The notes beneath the pieces were generated by a model, which saw only the letters and a list, made by a program, of their open reading frames with translations, was not told the origin of the DNA and searched no databases. Of a stretch of DNA of 64,000 nucleotides, positions 54,340 through 62,503 are shown one piece after another; position 1 is the stretch's first letter; the number at the start of each line of letters is the position of its first letter. The stretch covers positions 62,001 to 126,000 of the forward strand of contig NZ_JAAMRE010000003.1 of assembly GCF_013522705.1 (NCBI RefSeq), read 5' to 3'. Made by a program: the position numbers and the translations under genes. This stretch comes from Pseudomonas lurida. Lineage in GTDB: Bacteria; Pseudomonadota; Gammaproteobacteria; Pseudomonadales; Pseudomonadaceae.

Positions 54340-54654
54340 GATGCTGCATCCGAATTTGTCATCCAGGCATCATAAATTAGTCACTCCTCAGAAGACAGCG
54401 CTCGCCTTATGCGGCAATGAGCCACTTGATGCGTTGGACGTATCTAAATTGCCTGCCAAAGAAATCAGCGGGTTTAAAGAGCCTGCTTGCGGCTAAGCAT
54501 GCTTGAGGGCTCGCGAGTCAGAGGTATTCGCGGTAAAGGCGTGAAAAATTGATCAGTGCATAACTGGTCATTAAACCTGACTTGCCCGTCCTGGTTAAGC
54601 TGGGCCTACACGTTCCAAAGACCGTCTCGTAGGGTCAGAACGGCGATGAGGTGA
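54340..54654. other. Gap without a supported gene
   Basis: About 315 bases between tetR and the acpH remnant. A short plus-strand stretch ending LPAKEISGFKEPACG (stop near 54496) has protein-like composition but no start or ribosome site. Nothing else is recognised. Confidence 0.35.
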
Positions 54655-55143
54655 TCAGATCTGTGCGTCCGCTGGGGAACGCGCAAAAACACGAAGCGCA
54701 GGGTAAAACTCACGGAAATCCGCGCTGAGTGACTCGTAATTGGCTTGCAGTTGTTCAAACAATCCATCCAGCCCATCCGGCCTGGAGAGGCGCCTCGAGA
54801 CTACGCCCAAGCCGTATCCAATCATCTCAATGTCTTTGTAAGCGCAGAGCCAATCCTCGGAGATCATCAAGGGCGCGACCTGCGCCAGTGACGGAGGAAG
54901 GCAAGGCTCTGTTTCCAAAATCCCATAGACCTGCTGCGCGAAATCATCCAGCGGGACGTTAGAGTATTGCTCCCAATCGCGCGCGAGGCAGTAGTCAAAG
55001 AACATATCGAGTGCGATGCCAGCGTAGCGCCTTTTCTCGCCGGGAAAGCGGGATAGCGCACGCTTGACCAAAACGTGGGAATCGGTGAAGGCATCAATAG
55101 TACGATGCAGTTGTATCGCAGCCTCAGTTTCAGGAGAAAAGCG
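54655..55143 (-). pseudogene. acpH: acpH (ACP phosphodiesterase) remnant, 5' end lost
   Basis: From about 55143 downward the frame matches AcpH: RFSPETEAAIQLHRTIDAFT, RRYAGIALDMFFDYCLARDW and SADFREFYPALRVFA at the end. AcpH removes the phosphopantetheine arm from acyl carrier protein. The normal N-terminus (an NxLAHLxL segment plus GDFVKG, about 35-40 residues, with metal-site residues) is absent; the frame instead runs into unrelated sequence up to 55299. This looks like a truncated copy. A functional acpH would be expected elsewhere in the genome. Confidence 0.7.
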
Positions 55144-55191
55144 ACTAAAGACCGAGCGATCATGCTCGCCGTCATTACGCCGGGTGGGCAA

Positions 55192-55395
55192 ATGAATTTG
55201 CCTGTGAAAGTCAGTTTTTTTGATTATCTGACGAAGCCGGGGCAGCACGTCTTCACTGGAACGGATGGCGGCTATGTACGCAAGTCGGGTCGACAGCAAA
55301 CCGTAGGCGGAATGGTGTCAGGCACTGCCATCCCGTGGCATACAACGGTCGACGTAACCGAGGTTTTTAACCCTTGCCCGCAGATTACAGACTAA
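55192..55395 (+). CDS. Unknown small protein abutting the acpH break
   Basis: An ATG at 55192 behind GGTGGG opens 67 codons with protein-like composition (KPGQHVFTGTDGGYVRK, GGMVSGTAIPWHTTVDVTEV). No family is recognised and no hydrophobic segment is seen. It begins about 50 bases from where acpH homology ends, so it may be a gene fragment joined there by rearrangement. Confidence 0.35.
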   Translation: MNLPVKVSFFDYLTKPGQHVFTGTDGGYVRKSGRQQTVGGMVSGTAIPWHTTVDVTEVFNPCPQITD

Positions 55396-55591
55396 CGAGG
55401 AGTGGTGCGTTCCCTCGCAAGCGCTGCGCGCAGGTCGAAGCCCTTATGCGTGAAGGATGAATGCCCGAAGGGTGGTGCCGCCCCGGCGGCTCGGCTCGCG
55501 ACGGCCGCCCTCAAAGAGGCACACCCTCAGAAAGCATGTACAGGCTTTCAGCATCCACTCGAGCATCTGATGTCTCAGGTCGACAGTTGCG

Positions 55592-55762
55592 CTACCCATT
55601 GACAATAAGTGGCAAGAGAACCAGATCCGGCTCTGGGCGTTGGAGCGCAAGAACTGGCTCTTGACAGGGTCGCTACGCGACGGCGAGCAGTCGGATATTG
55701 GGCGCGAGTGGTGGAAGTTGGGGTTTGAAGAGTATCTGAGGAGCAAGTCGCTATTTAGCTAA
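55592..55762 (+). pseudogene. IS66-family transposase scrap with foreign tail
   Basis: Codons 55592-55690 read LPIDNKWQENQIRLWALERK then NWLLTGSLRDGEQ, matching the conserved C-terminal part of IS66 TnpC (LPIDNN..ENQIRPWALGR.NWLFAGSLRSG). Frame stops lie just upstream (55568-55570), so the rest of the gene is gone. After residue 33 the frame continues as SDIGREWWKLGFEEYLRSKS to a stop, which does not look like IS66. No terminal repeats were identified. Confidence 0.75.
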
Positions 55763-55995
55763 TGATCAAGCGCTTCAGGCGGTGTTCTGGGGTCCGGCGC
55801 GAAACTGCAATGGATCGAGCTTGGGTATCTGCTCGGCGTTTTTTCGACGACTGACGTGTCTGGATCAACGGTTCTGGGGTTTTTTGGGTTGTCACCTGCG
55901 CATTTGGCGACTACCCTGAAAATGTATGAATTGTTACGAACAATTTCGGAAGCACCTTTTTTCAGGTGCGTTACTTCAGGACGAGGAACGAAAAA

Positions 55996-56154
55996 ATGTT
56001 TTCACACGAAGGTCCCGCGCTAGAGCTGTTTATGGGCGTTTTTGCATTTTCGGCACTGCTTCTGATCGTCTGGTGTGTTCATCACCAATACGAGAGAAAG
56101 AATCGAAAAAATGTAAAAAAACCACAAAATCTCGGAAACGGGCAGTCAACCTAA
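55996..56154 (+). CDS. Small single-helix membrane protein
   Basis: The ATG at 55996 (GAGGAACG about 10 nt before it) gives 52 residues with one hydrophobic helix (LFMGVFAFSALLLIVWCV, about 11-28) followed by a basic cytoplasmic tail (HHQYERKNRKNVKKP). This is a plausible small inner-membrane protein with no family assigned. Confidence 0.5.
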   Translation: MFSHEGPALELFMGVFAFSALLLIVWCVHHQYERKNRKNVKKPQNLGNGQST

Positions 56155-56304
56155 CGCGACTCCTGCCTCATTGCTTCGAGCCAGTCATTCGCGGCTGGCT
56201 CCATCCAATACATCGGGCGTGGATAAGCGCCAGTGCCATCTAAGGAATGGGAAGGGAAGAGGTGCCGACGACCGGCCATCGAGCCAGGCCGTCAGCAGAT
56301 GGAG

Positions 56305-56439
56305 TTACTCTACGATACAAATCCAGCGATGATTACGCCGATAAGGCGCGCGCGTGAAGTGCACATCCGACACTAGATTAAGGCCACGTTTCTGCAGTGC
56401 TTCGGTCAGTTGTACGAGTGTCTCTGCTTTGATAGTCAT
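56305..56439 (-). CDS. Small hypothetical protein (44 residues)
   Basis: On the minus strand GAGG stands before an ATG at 56439, opening 44 codons: MTIKAETLVQLTEALQKRG begins with an amphipathic helix, followed by SDVHFTRAPYRRNHRWICIV. The ribosome site, the helix start and the basic aromatic end argue for a real gene. I do not recognise the family. Confidence 0.5.
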   Translation of the reverse strand: MTIKAETLVQLTEALQKRGLNLVSDVHFTRAPYRRNHRWICIVE

Positions 56440-56625
56440 TGCTGTTACCTCATCAGATTACTGCGTTCATAATTCTTGACCCGATGGACAACCGGCTAAT
56501 TCAAATTTTCTACGGTGGTGATAGATGACGGTGGGAAGCGGCGTTTTATTCGCGCGCCTCAGCGATTAACTTGAACTGCTGTTCGCTGCAGCAACCCAAG
56601 TCATAACCACCCAGAGGATGCGTCC

Positions 56626-56742
56626 ATGACTGACGAAAAGCAGAAAAAACCCGAGCAGGAAACACCAGCGCACGCTACTGAAGAGGAGCGCGAGCGTTTG
56701 AAAGATTTCAATAAGGACGGCATTCCGCCAGGCGCATGCTGA
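56626..56742 (+). CDS. Small charged, disordered protein (38 residues)
   Basis: The ATG at 56626 follows AGAGGA and opens 38 codons: MTDEKQKKPEQETPAHATEE then ERERLKDFNKDGIPPGAC. The sequence is rich in Glu, Lys and Pro, so probably disordered, with DFNKDGIPPGAC as a possibly conserved end. A terminator follows 12 bases after the stop, which supports a real transcript. Confidence 0.55.
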   Translation: MTDEKQKKPEQETPAHATEEERERLKDFNKDGIPPGAC

Positions 56743-56754
56743 TCAGATAGGCTG

Positions 56755-56790
56755 AGCGTCGCCGTACTCAGCCATGGGCGACGCTTTCCT
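56755..56790 (+). terminator. Terminator after the 38-residue gene
   Basis: A perfect 9-bp stem (agcgtcgcc at 56755-56763, ggcgacgct at 56777-56785) is followed by ttccttta, a T-rich tail. Confidence 0.7.
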
Positions 56791-57131
56791 TTATTCGACA
56801 CCTTTGCGTCGCTGTGATGCCAACGTGTAGGGCAGCCTGGTTACTTTCCAATCAACAAAAAAGCTGAGCCACCGATAGCAGGCAAATCATCTGCACAACC
56901 ATTTGAGCTCGAATGGGATGTCTCATTGTTGTGACCCTCGATTACAGTGACCGCTTATGTACGTCGCTGGTCCTGCAAGTATAGATCGTGAAACGAATTA
57001 TTCACGGCTCTACCGCCTATTCGTCATAACAATCTGGACACCTGCGCCGCACTTTTTCACATTTTCCCGCTCTATCGATGTCCCAACTACGCCGATTCAC
57101 GCGTGGGCAGACTATTCAGTATCGGGTGCCG
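56791..57131. other. Gap between the small gene and the lipoprotein gene
   Basis: About 340 bases with no supported gene. It holds the transition from the AT-richer accessory DNA back to GC-rich core-like sequence and must contain the promoter of the lipoprotein gene. No tRNA-end repeat or transposon end was found. Confidence 0.4.
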
Positions 57132-57878
57132 ATGAATCTCAGATTATCAATGCCAGTCAATTGCCGGGCGCGCTTGCCATTGCTGCTGGCGGTAGTTTGG
57201 GTCTTGGTCACCGGCTGCAGCCAGCAGCAGGGTCGCGATATCACCCGGCAATTAAGCAACGGCAAACCCGATGAGTTTTTTCAGACCAGTGTCGATCGCA
57301 TGGCCACGTTGAGCATGCGTGACAACCTGCAAAGCCTTTATTTGCTGATGGGCAAGCTGTATCTGCGCAACCCCAACCAATGGCGGCAGTCGGGCTACCC
57401 GGACGCGGTGAGCGCCGAGCGGGAAATTCGCCAGGCCATCGAACAGCGTCGTCCACTGGCGGCCCTGGGCGAGCGCCGCGACCTGGTGGCGCTGAGTTAT
57501 TCCCTGAGTCCGGAGTTCAAGGGCGATCGTGTCGGTGCGTTCATCTATGCGATCGGCAGCATGATCGTGACGGCTCACGGCGGGCGCACGGAGTTCTACC
57601 TGACCGATTCGATCAACCCGCAGTTCGTCAGCAACGCTGCACGCAATATCGAGAAGGCCACCTGGCTGCTTAGCCAGCGCCAGGATGCCAATGGCGTTTT
57701 ACTGCTGTTTTCCAACGAAATATCGGAGGAGGGCAGCAACCTCAGTTTTGCGGTGGAGTTCGGCAAGATCGTGGCGCGTCTCGACTTGCTTACCCAAATG
57801 CTTGATGAACGCTACCGACGTATCGGCCTGAACTATGCGCAAAGTCTGCTGTTGATGAACTTTCTGCCCGTGCAATGA
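57132..57878 (+). CDS. Hypothetical lipoprotein
   Basis: The ATG at 57132 gives 248 residues; the frame is open from 57078 and another ATG is at 57150. A hydrophobic leader (LPLLLAVVWVLVTGC) ends in a lipobox Cys, so the protein should be lipid-anchored. The mature part is mostly helical with RDNLQSLYLLMGKLYLRNP and GAFIYAIGSMIVTAHGGRTE. No named domain is recognised. The GC-rich codons indicate core genome. Confidence 0.75.
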   Translation: MNLRLSMPVNCRARLPLLLAVVWVLVTGCSQQQGRDITRQLSNGKPDEFFQTSVDRMATLSMRDNLQSLYLLMGKLYLRNPNQWRQSGYPDAVSAEREIRQAIEQRRPLAALGERRDLVALSYSLSPEFKGDRVGAFIYAIGSMIVTAHGGRTEFYLTDSINPQFVSNAARNIEKATWLLSQRQDANGVLLLFSNEISEEGSNLSFAVEFGKIVARLDLLTQMLDERYRRIGLNYAQSLLLMNFLPVQ

Positions 57879-58010
57879 GCCGACTGCCGCACTGCCTGGT
57901 GCGGTGTTTCCCTTTCCCCTGTAGGAAGCGGCCTATCTTGCCTGCCGGTGCTTGAAACACCCTGGCCTGGGCAATAGCCTCGGACTTTTCCGAAAAAACG
58001 AGGCCCTACC

Positions 58011-58280
58011 TTGGGTAAGCGAAAGACGGTTTGGCCTACTGATCGTGAAATACGCCTGCGCTTCATGCTCTTTGCGTTGATCGATGCCGCGACGGTGGAG
58101 GGTGTGCCTGCCGATGTGTTGCTGCCGGCCCACAGGTTACTGCGCGATTCGCCGAACGAGGCGCAACTGCTGGGGGCGCTCAAGGACATACTCGGCACTG
58201 ACGAGATGGCAGGCTTCAGGTTTGCGCCGGGCTCGGAGGCCGACGAGTTGATGCAGACCCTGACGGTGTCCACTCCCTAG
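58011..58280 (+). CDS. Hypothetical protein
   Basis: A TTG at 58011, 8 nt after ACGAGG, opens 89 codons (starting with MGKRKTVWPTDREIRLRFML). The protein is soluble and mixed helical with an acidic end (GSEADELMQTL). No family is recognised. Start choice is uncertain since no ATG is nearby. Confidence 0.5.
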   Translation: MGKRKTVWPTDREIRLRFMLFALIDAATVEGVPADVLLPAHRLLRDSPNEAQLLGALKDILGTDEMAGFRFAPGSEADELMQTLTVSTP

Positions 58281-58418
58281 GTTCCCCGGGCCCAGGACCG
58301 GGAAAAAGCGGCCTGGCGCGTCTTCAACCGGGAGCTATCATGACAGTTCGTCGACCTGTGTTTAAAGCATTGGGCGACTGAGCCGATGCAGTGATGAAAA
58401 CCCTCAGTGGACGCCAAC

Positions 58419-59732
58419 ATGTTTAATCGACGCTTGAAGAAGGACCTTCTGGACCAGGACGATGAACTCTTCCTGCTACGTCAACTCGTCGCGCAGAGTG
58501 ACCGAGGCATGATTTCCATACGCTTGGATGCCGACTTTCGCATCGCAGCCGTCAATGAGGGCTTTGCACGGGCCCTCGGCTATTCCCGCGAACAAGTCGA
58601 GGGGCGCTTGTTGAATGAGATAGTCCCTGCCTACGTCAAGGATCTACCCTGCTTTCGTAACTTCAACGCCGCGGTCGCGCGCTGTGAACCGGTCAACGAT
58701 GATTACCGCTACCTGCGCAGCGATGGCAGCCTGGCCTGGTTCCACCTGACCTGGCTGCCCATTAAAGGGCGCGATGGCCAGCTGTCATATGTTCAGGCCT
58801 ATGGTGCCGAAGTCACCCGCGCCATCGAAATCGGTAAGGAAAACGAAGCGTTCATCAACGCGCTGCTGCGCTCGACGGCGGTGATTCAGTTCAAGCTGGA
58901 TGGCACCGTGGTCACTGCCAATAAACAATTTCTCGACGCCATGGGCTACACGCTCGAGCAGATCGTGGGCAAGAAGCACAGCATGTTCTGTACCCCGCAG
59001 GAGGCCGCGTCGCCCGCATACAGCCAATTCTGGCAGACGCTTAATCGCGGGGAATATGTCGCCAGTCGCTTCAAGCGCGTGGACAGCCGCGGGCATGAAG
59101 TGTGGCTCGAAGCTACCTATAACCCCGTGCACGATGCCGAAGGCAACCTGTGCAAAGTGGTCAAGTTTGCCAGTGTGGTGACCGACCAGGTCTTGAGGGA
59201 ATCCGAGGTCAAGGAAGCCGCAGGAGTGGCCTATGAAGTGTCACAGCAGACCGATGTGACCGCCGAACGTGGGGCGGCGGTCGTGCAGAACACCGTGCAG
59301 ACCATGCAGAACATCGCCGCGCAGATGCAGTCGGCGACCAGCAGCATCGAGGCGCTGGGCAAGCAATCGCTGCTGATCAGCGCCATCGTGCAAACCATCG
59401 GTGGCATCGCCGCGCAAACCAATCTGCTGGCGCTTAACGCGGCGATCGAGGCTGCGCGGGCGGGCGAGCAGGGGCGGGGGTTTGCGGTGGTCGCCGATGA
59501 GGTCCGGCAACTGGCCAGTCGTACCAGTGCCGCGACCGAAGAGATCGTCAGCGTGGTTCAGCAGAACCAGCGGCTGGCCGATGAAGCCATCGCCGAGATG
59601 TTCAGCAGCCGCGAACAGGCCGAGCAGGGCCTGACCCTGGCCAACCAGGCCGGTGCGGTGATTACCGAGATTCAGGGCGGCGCCAAGCAAGTGGTCAGTG
59701 CGGTGGGCCGTTTCGCTAACGAGCTGCAATAA
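58419..59732 (+). CDS. Soluble PAS-PAS methyl-accepting chemotaxis transducer
   Basis: From ATG 58419 the protein has 437 residues (GTG 58407 possible). There is no signal peptide or membrane helix. Two PAS domains (about 20-130, with [20 protein letters not shown]; about 145-260, with [20 protein letters not shown]) precede an MCP signalling tip, [20 protein letters not shown] followed by [20 protein letters not shown]. This is the BdlA/Aer2-like cytoplasmic type. Such proteins link redox or small-molecule sensing to motility or biofilm dispersal. The signal is unknown. Confidence 0.9.
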   Translation: MFNRRLKKDLLDQDDELFLLRQLVAQSDRGMISIRLDADFRIAAVNEGFARALGYSREQVEGRLLNEIVPAYVKDLPCFRNFNAAVARCEPVNDDYRYLRSDGSLAWFHLTWLPIKGRDGQLSYVQAYGAEVTRAIEIGKENEAFINALLRSTAVIQFKLDGTVVTANKQFLDAMGYTLEQIVGKKHSMFCTPQEAASPAYSQFWQTLNRGEYVASRFKRVDSRGHEVWLEATYNPVHDAEGNLCKVVKFASVVTDQVLRESEVKEAAGVAYEVSQQTDVTAERGAAVVQNTVQTMQNIAAQMQSATSSIEALGKQSLLISAIVQTIGGIAAQTNLLALNAAIEAARAGEQGRGFAVVADEVRQLASRTSAATEEIVSVVQQNQRLADEAIAEMFSSREQAEQGLTLANQAGAVITEIQGGAKQVVSAVGRFANELQ

Positions 59733-59783
59733 CCGCCAGCACCCTGCTGGCGGTGTTCTACAGCCGGGCCTGCGTGCCCGGCT
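59733..59783. terminator. Tandem hairpins between convergent genes
   Basis: Two perfect 8-bp stems (59733-59740 with 59746-59753; 59762-59769 with 59776-59783) lie between the chemotaxis gene and the next, convergent gene. They lack strong T-runs but probably end transcription from both sides. Confidence 0.55.
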
Positions 59784-59791
59784 GACGGTTT

Positions 59792-60073
59792 TCAGTCATC
59801 CAGGCTGAACGTCAGCCAATGCGCGCCTTCGGCTTCCCGATTGATCTCGACGATCACCCCTTTGATTTCCCGTCCGTTGGGCAGCGTCACCGTGACGTGA
59901 TTGGCGTGCCCCGGCCATTGCAGCGGGCCGTCCACTTCCAGGCGGGCAATGGTCGGCGTACCTTGCTCCGTCAGTCTGATAGTCACCGATGGGTTGGGGC
60001 ATTCCTCCGGTTCGGCGCCGAGATGGCGCGATGCCAGGAGTACATCGGCAGTACCTTCGTGTGTCAGCGACAT
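59792..60073 (-). CDS. Conserved hypothetical small protein
   Basis: The 93-residue protein is strand-rich (VTIRLTEQGTPTIARLEVDG, HVTVTLPNGREIKGVIVEIN) and recalls a small beta-barrel of PilZ type, though the RxxxR and DxSxxG c-di-GMP motifs are missing. No signal peptide is seen. Function unknown. Confidence 0.6.
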   Translation of the reverse strand: MSLTHEGTADVLLASRHLGAEPEECPNPSVTIRLTEQGTPTIARLEVDGPLQWPGHANHVTVTLPNGREIKGVIVEINREAEGAHWLTFSLDD

Positions 60074-60298
60074 GGGCGTTTCCTTTTCAATGCAACGCGA
60101 TGAGTTAGGCAGTGGACCTCAACCAAGGCGTAGAGGTTTCGTCGGTGTTGTGGCCCCAAGCCTACGACGCCGTCCGATGTGAGCGTGGGAGGGTTCCGGT
60201 TGGTCACTTAGGCGTGACTTGCCGGGTGCCGCTGCCTTCCCAACACTGCCAGCGTGCTCGGCCACGCCGTTCACGCCCCCGAACTCCAAGGATTACCC

Positions 60299-62416
60299 AT
60301 GCTGTCGCGTCAACCTGCGTTTCTTTTTGCTGCACTGACCCTGACTTCCTTTGCGCATGCCGATGCGCTGCAATTGGCGCCGGTCGAAGTCACCGGCGGT
60401 GAGCCCAGCGCTGGCGAAGTGGCCCGGGCGCAATTGCGCGACGTGCCTGGCGGCACTCATTACATTGACATGGACAGCGTGCAGCAGGGCCGGGTCAGCA
60501 CCAACGAAGATGTGTTCAAGTACCAGGCCGGGGTGTATGCCAAGGCGGCCAACAACGAAGGGGTCAAGCTGTCTATACGCGGCTCGGGCCTCAATCGCGG
60601 CCCCGGCGCCCATGCCTCCGGCCTCTACGAAATGTTCGACGGCCTGCCACTGACCGGCCCCGGCGGCACACCTTACGAGCTCAAGGACCCGCTATGGCAA
60701 AGCCGGGTTGAAGTGCTGCGCGGCGCCAATGGCTTCGACCAGGGCGCGCTGGCGCTGGGCGGCGCGGTCAACTATGTGACCCGCACCGGCTACGACGCGC
60801 CCAAGCTGCAATTGCGCTATGAGCTGGGCAGTCGGGGCTATGGCCAGCGCGAGATCAGTTCCGGCCAGGTCTCGGGCGATGCCGATTACTACATCAGCCT
60901 CACCGATTCCGAGTCCGACGGCTATCAGCACCAGAGTGCCGGCTCGGGCAAGGGGGTTGCCGCCAACTTCGGCTACCGGTTCAACCCGGACCTGGAAACG
61001 CGTTTCTACCTGCGTTATCGCGAAACCACTAACGACACCCCCGGCAAACTCACGCGCAATCAGATCAGCCATGATCCCGAGGCAGCCAATACGCTCAATG
61101 TCGCTCGCGACTCCAAGCGCCTGCAACCCGGCTCCACCTGGCTGGCCAACAAGACCACCTTGCAGTTGGATGACAACAGTCGGCTCGAAGCAGGCCTGGC
61201 TTACCACGATTACCCGATGGACCTGCGCGAAGGCACCAATCGCCTGAAAGTGGCCTATACCGATATCAGCGGCACCCTCAATTACATCCGCCAGGACACG
61301 CTGTTCGGCCACGACAGCAAAACCACGGTCGGCCTGCGCACCACCCAGGCGATGCCCAACAACGGCACGTCGGAATACGTGCGTACGCCGGCCGGCAATA
61401 CCGCCTCCTACGCGCCCGGCACCAAGACCCGCGACTACAGCTACCTGGGCTCCGACACCGTACTGCACGTAGGCAACGACCTGGAATTGATGCCGGACTT
61501 GTGGCTGACCACCGGTCTGGCGGCGATTTACACCCGTCGCGAAACTGAAGTGACCTACCCGGATACCGGCACGCCGGTCAGTCAGCACGATTGGGACTAC
61601 GCGCCGCGCATCGGCCTGCGTTACGACTTCACACCGCAGTTGCAGGTGTACGGCAACCTGAGCCGCTCGGTCGAGCCGCCGCACGCATGGTCGATGATTT
61701 GGGGTTCCAATAAATATTTCCCCCAAGGCAGCGGCCCGGCCACTGGCCTGCAACGCGAAGGCGTAAAACTGAAAAACCAGACCGCCACCACCCTGGAAAT
61801 CGGTGGGCGCGGCGAGCAGTGGTTTGGTGAATGGGACCTGGCGCTGTACCGCTCCCAAGTGCGCCACGAGTTGCTCAGTGTAGAGACGCAGGCGCAAACA
61901 CCGACCAGCAATGCCGTGATCGCCGAATCCAACGCCAGCCCCACCGTGCACCAAGGGCTGGAACTGAACCTGCTCAGCCCGCTGTGGGACGGCGGCCGCA
62001 ACGGCCGGCTCGCCCTGCGCCAGGCTTACACGTTCAGCGACTTTCACTACCGTGACGACGACCGTTTCGGCGACAACACGTTGCCGGGCATCCCCAGGCA
62101 TTATTACCAGGCACAACTGCGTTACAGCCACCCGACAGGCTTTTACAGCAGCCTCAACACCGAGCGTTCGTCGCGGGTAGCGGTGGACTATGCCAATTCC
62201 TACTACGCCGCGTCATACACCATCCTGGGTGCAACCCTCGGCTACGACGCCCCCAAGGGCGACTGGCAGGCCTGGGTCGATCTGCGCAATCTGACCAATC
62301 GACGCTACGCCAACACCGTTACGCCGGGCTATGACGACAAAGGTTTGGATATGGCGCGCTCTACGCCGGCGCAGGGGCGCGGCGTCTACACAGGTGTGTC
62401 GTGGAGCTGGCGTTGA
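60299..62416 (+). CDS. TonB-dependent outer-membrane receptor
   Basis: The ATG at 60299 after AAGGA gives 705 residues with a signal peptide ending at about FAHADA. The plug domain (VYAKAANNEGVKLSIRGSGL, SRVEVLRGANGFDQGALALG) is followed by a 22-strand barrel ending in aromatic VSWSWR, the Bam signal. It should take up a siderophore or other ligand with TonB energy. No Fur-box-like sequence was seen upstream, so an iron role is not certain. The convergent sigma-54 regulator may hint at other control. Confidence 0.9.
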   Translation: MLSRQPAFLFAALTLTSFAHADALQLAPVEVTGGEPSAGEVARAQLRDVPGGTHYIDMDSVQQGRVSTNEDVFKYQAGVYAKAANNEGVKLSIRGSGLNRGPGAHASGLYEMFDGLPLTGPGGTPYELKDPLWQSRVEVLRGANGFDQGALALGGAVNYVTRTGYDAPKLQLRYELGSRGYGQREISSGQVSGDADYYISLTDSESDGYQHQSAGSGKGVAANFGYRFNPDLETRFYLRYRETTNDTPGKLTRNQISHDPEAANTLNVARDSKRLQPGSTWLANKTTLQLDDNSRLEAGLAYHDYPMDLREGTNRLKVAYTDISGTLNYIRQDTLFGHDSKTTVGLRTTQAMPNNGTSEYVRTPAGNTASYAPGTKTRDYSYLGSDTVLHVGNDLELMPDLWLTTGLAAIYTRRETEVTYPDTGTPVSQHDWDYAPRIGLRYDFTPQLQVYGNLSRSVEPPHAWSMIWGSNKYFPQGSGPATGLQREGVKLKNQTATTLEIGGRGEQWFGEWDLALYRSQVRHELLSVETQAQTPTSNAVIAESNASPTVHQGLELNLLSPLWDGGRNGRLALRQAYTFSDFHYRDDDRFGDNTLPGIPRHYYQAQLRYSHPTGFYSSLNTERSSRVAVDYANSYYAASYTILGATLGYDAPKGDWQAWVDLRNLTNRRYANTVTPGYDDKGLDMARSTPAQGRGVYTGVSWSWR

Positions 62417-62503
62417 GCCACAGCAGTCTGATCCACATGCCCAGCGCGCATCACAAAAAGCGCGTGATCGTTCTGGGCAGCAAGCTTCCCTGCGCTTAAA
62501 GCG

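Noticed and set aside
15843..57131. Direct repeat of the tRNA-Ser 3' end as an att site
   Set aside because: I looked for ttcgaatccctgg-like sequence at the right side of the accessory region and did not find it; no att pair is claimed.
60080..60298. Fur box upstream of the TonB receptor
   Set aside because: No GATAATGATAATCATTATC-like sequence could be seen in this stretch.
60692..62131. 479-codon minus-strand frame opposite the TonB receptor
   Set aside because: Antisense shadow of a GC-rich gene with third-position bias; no recognisable protein features.
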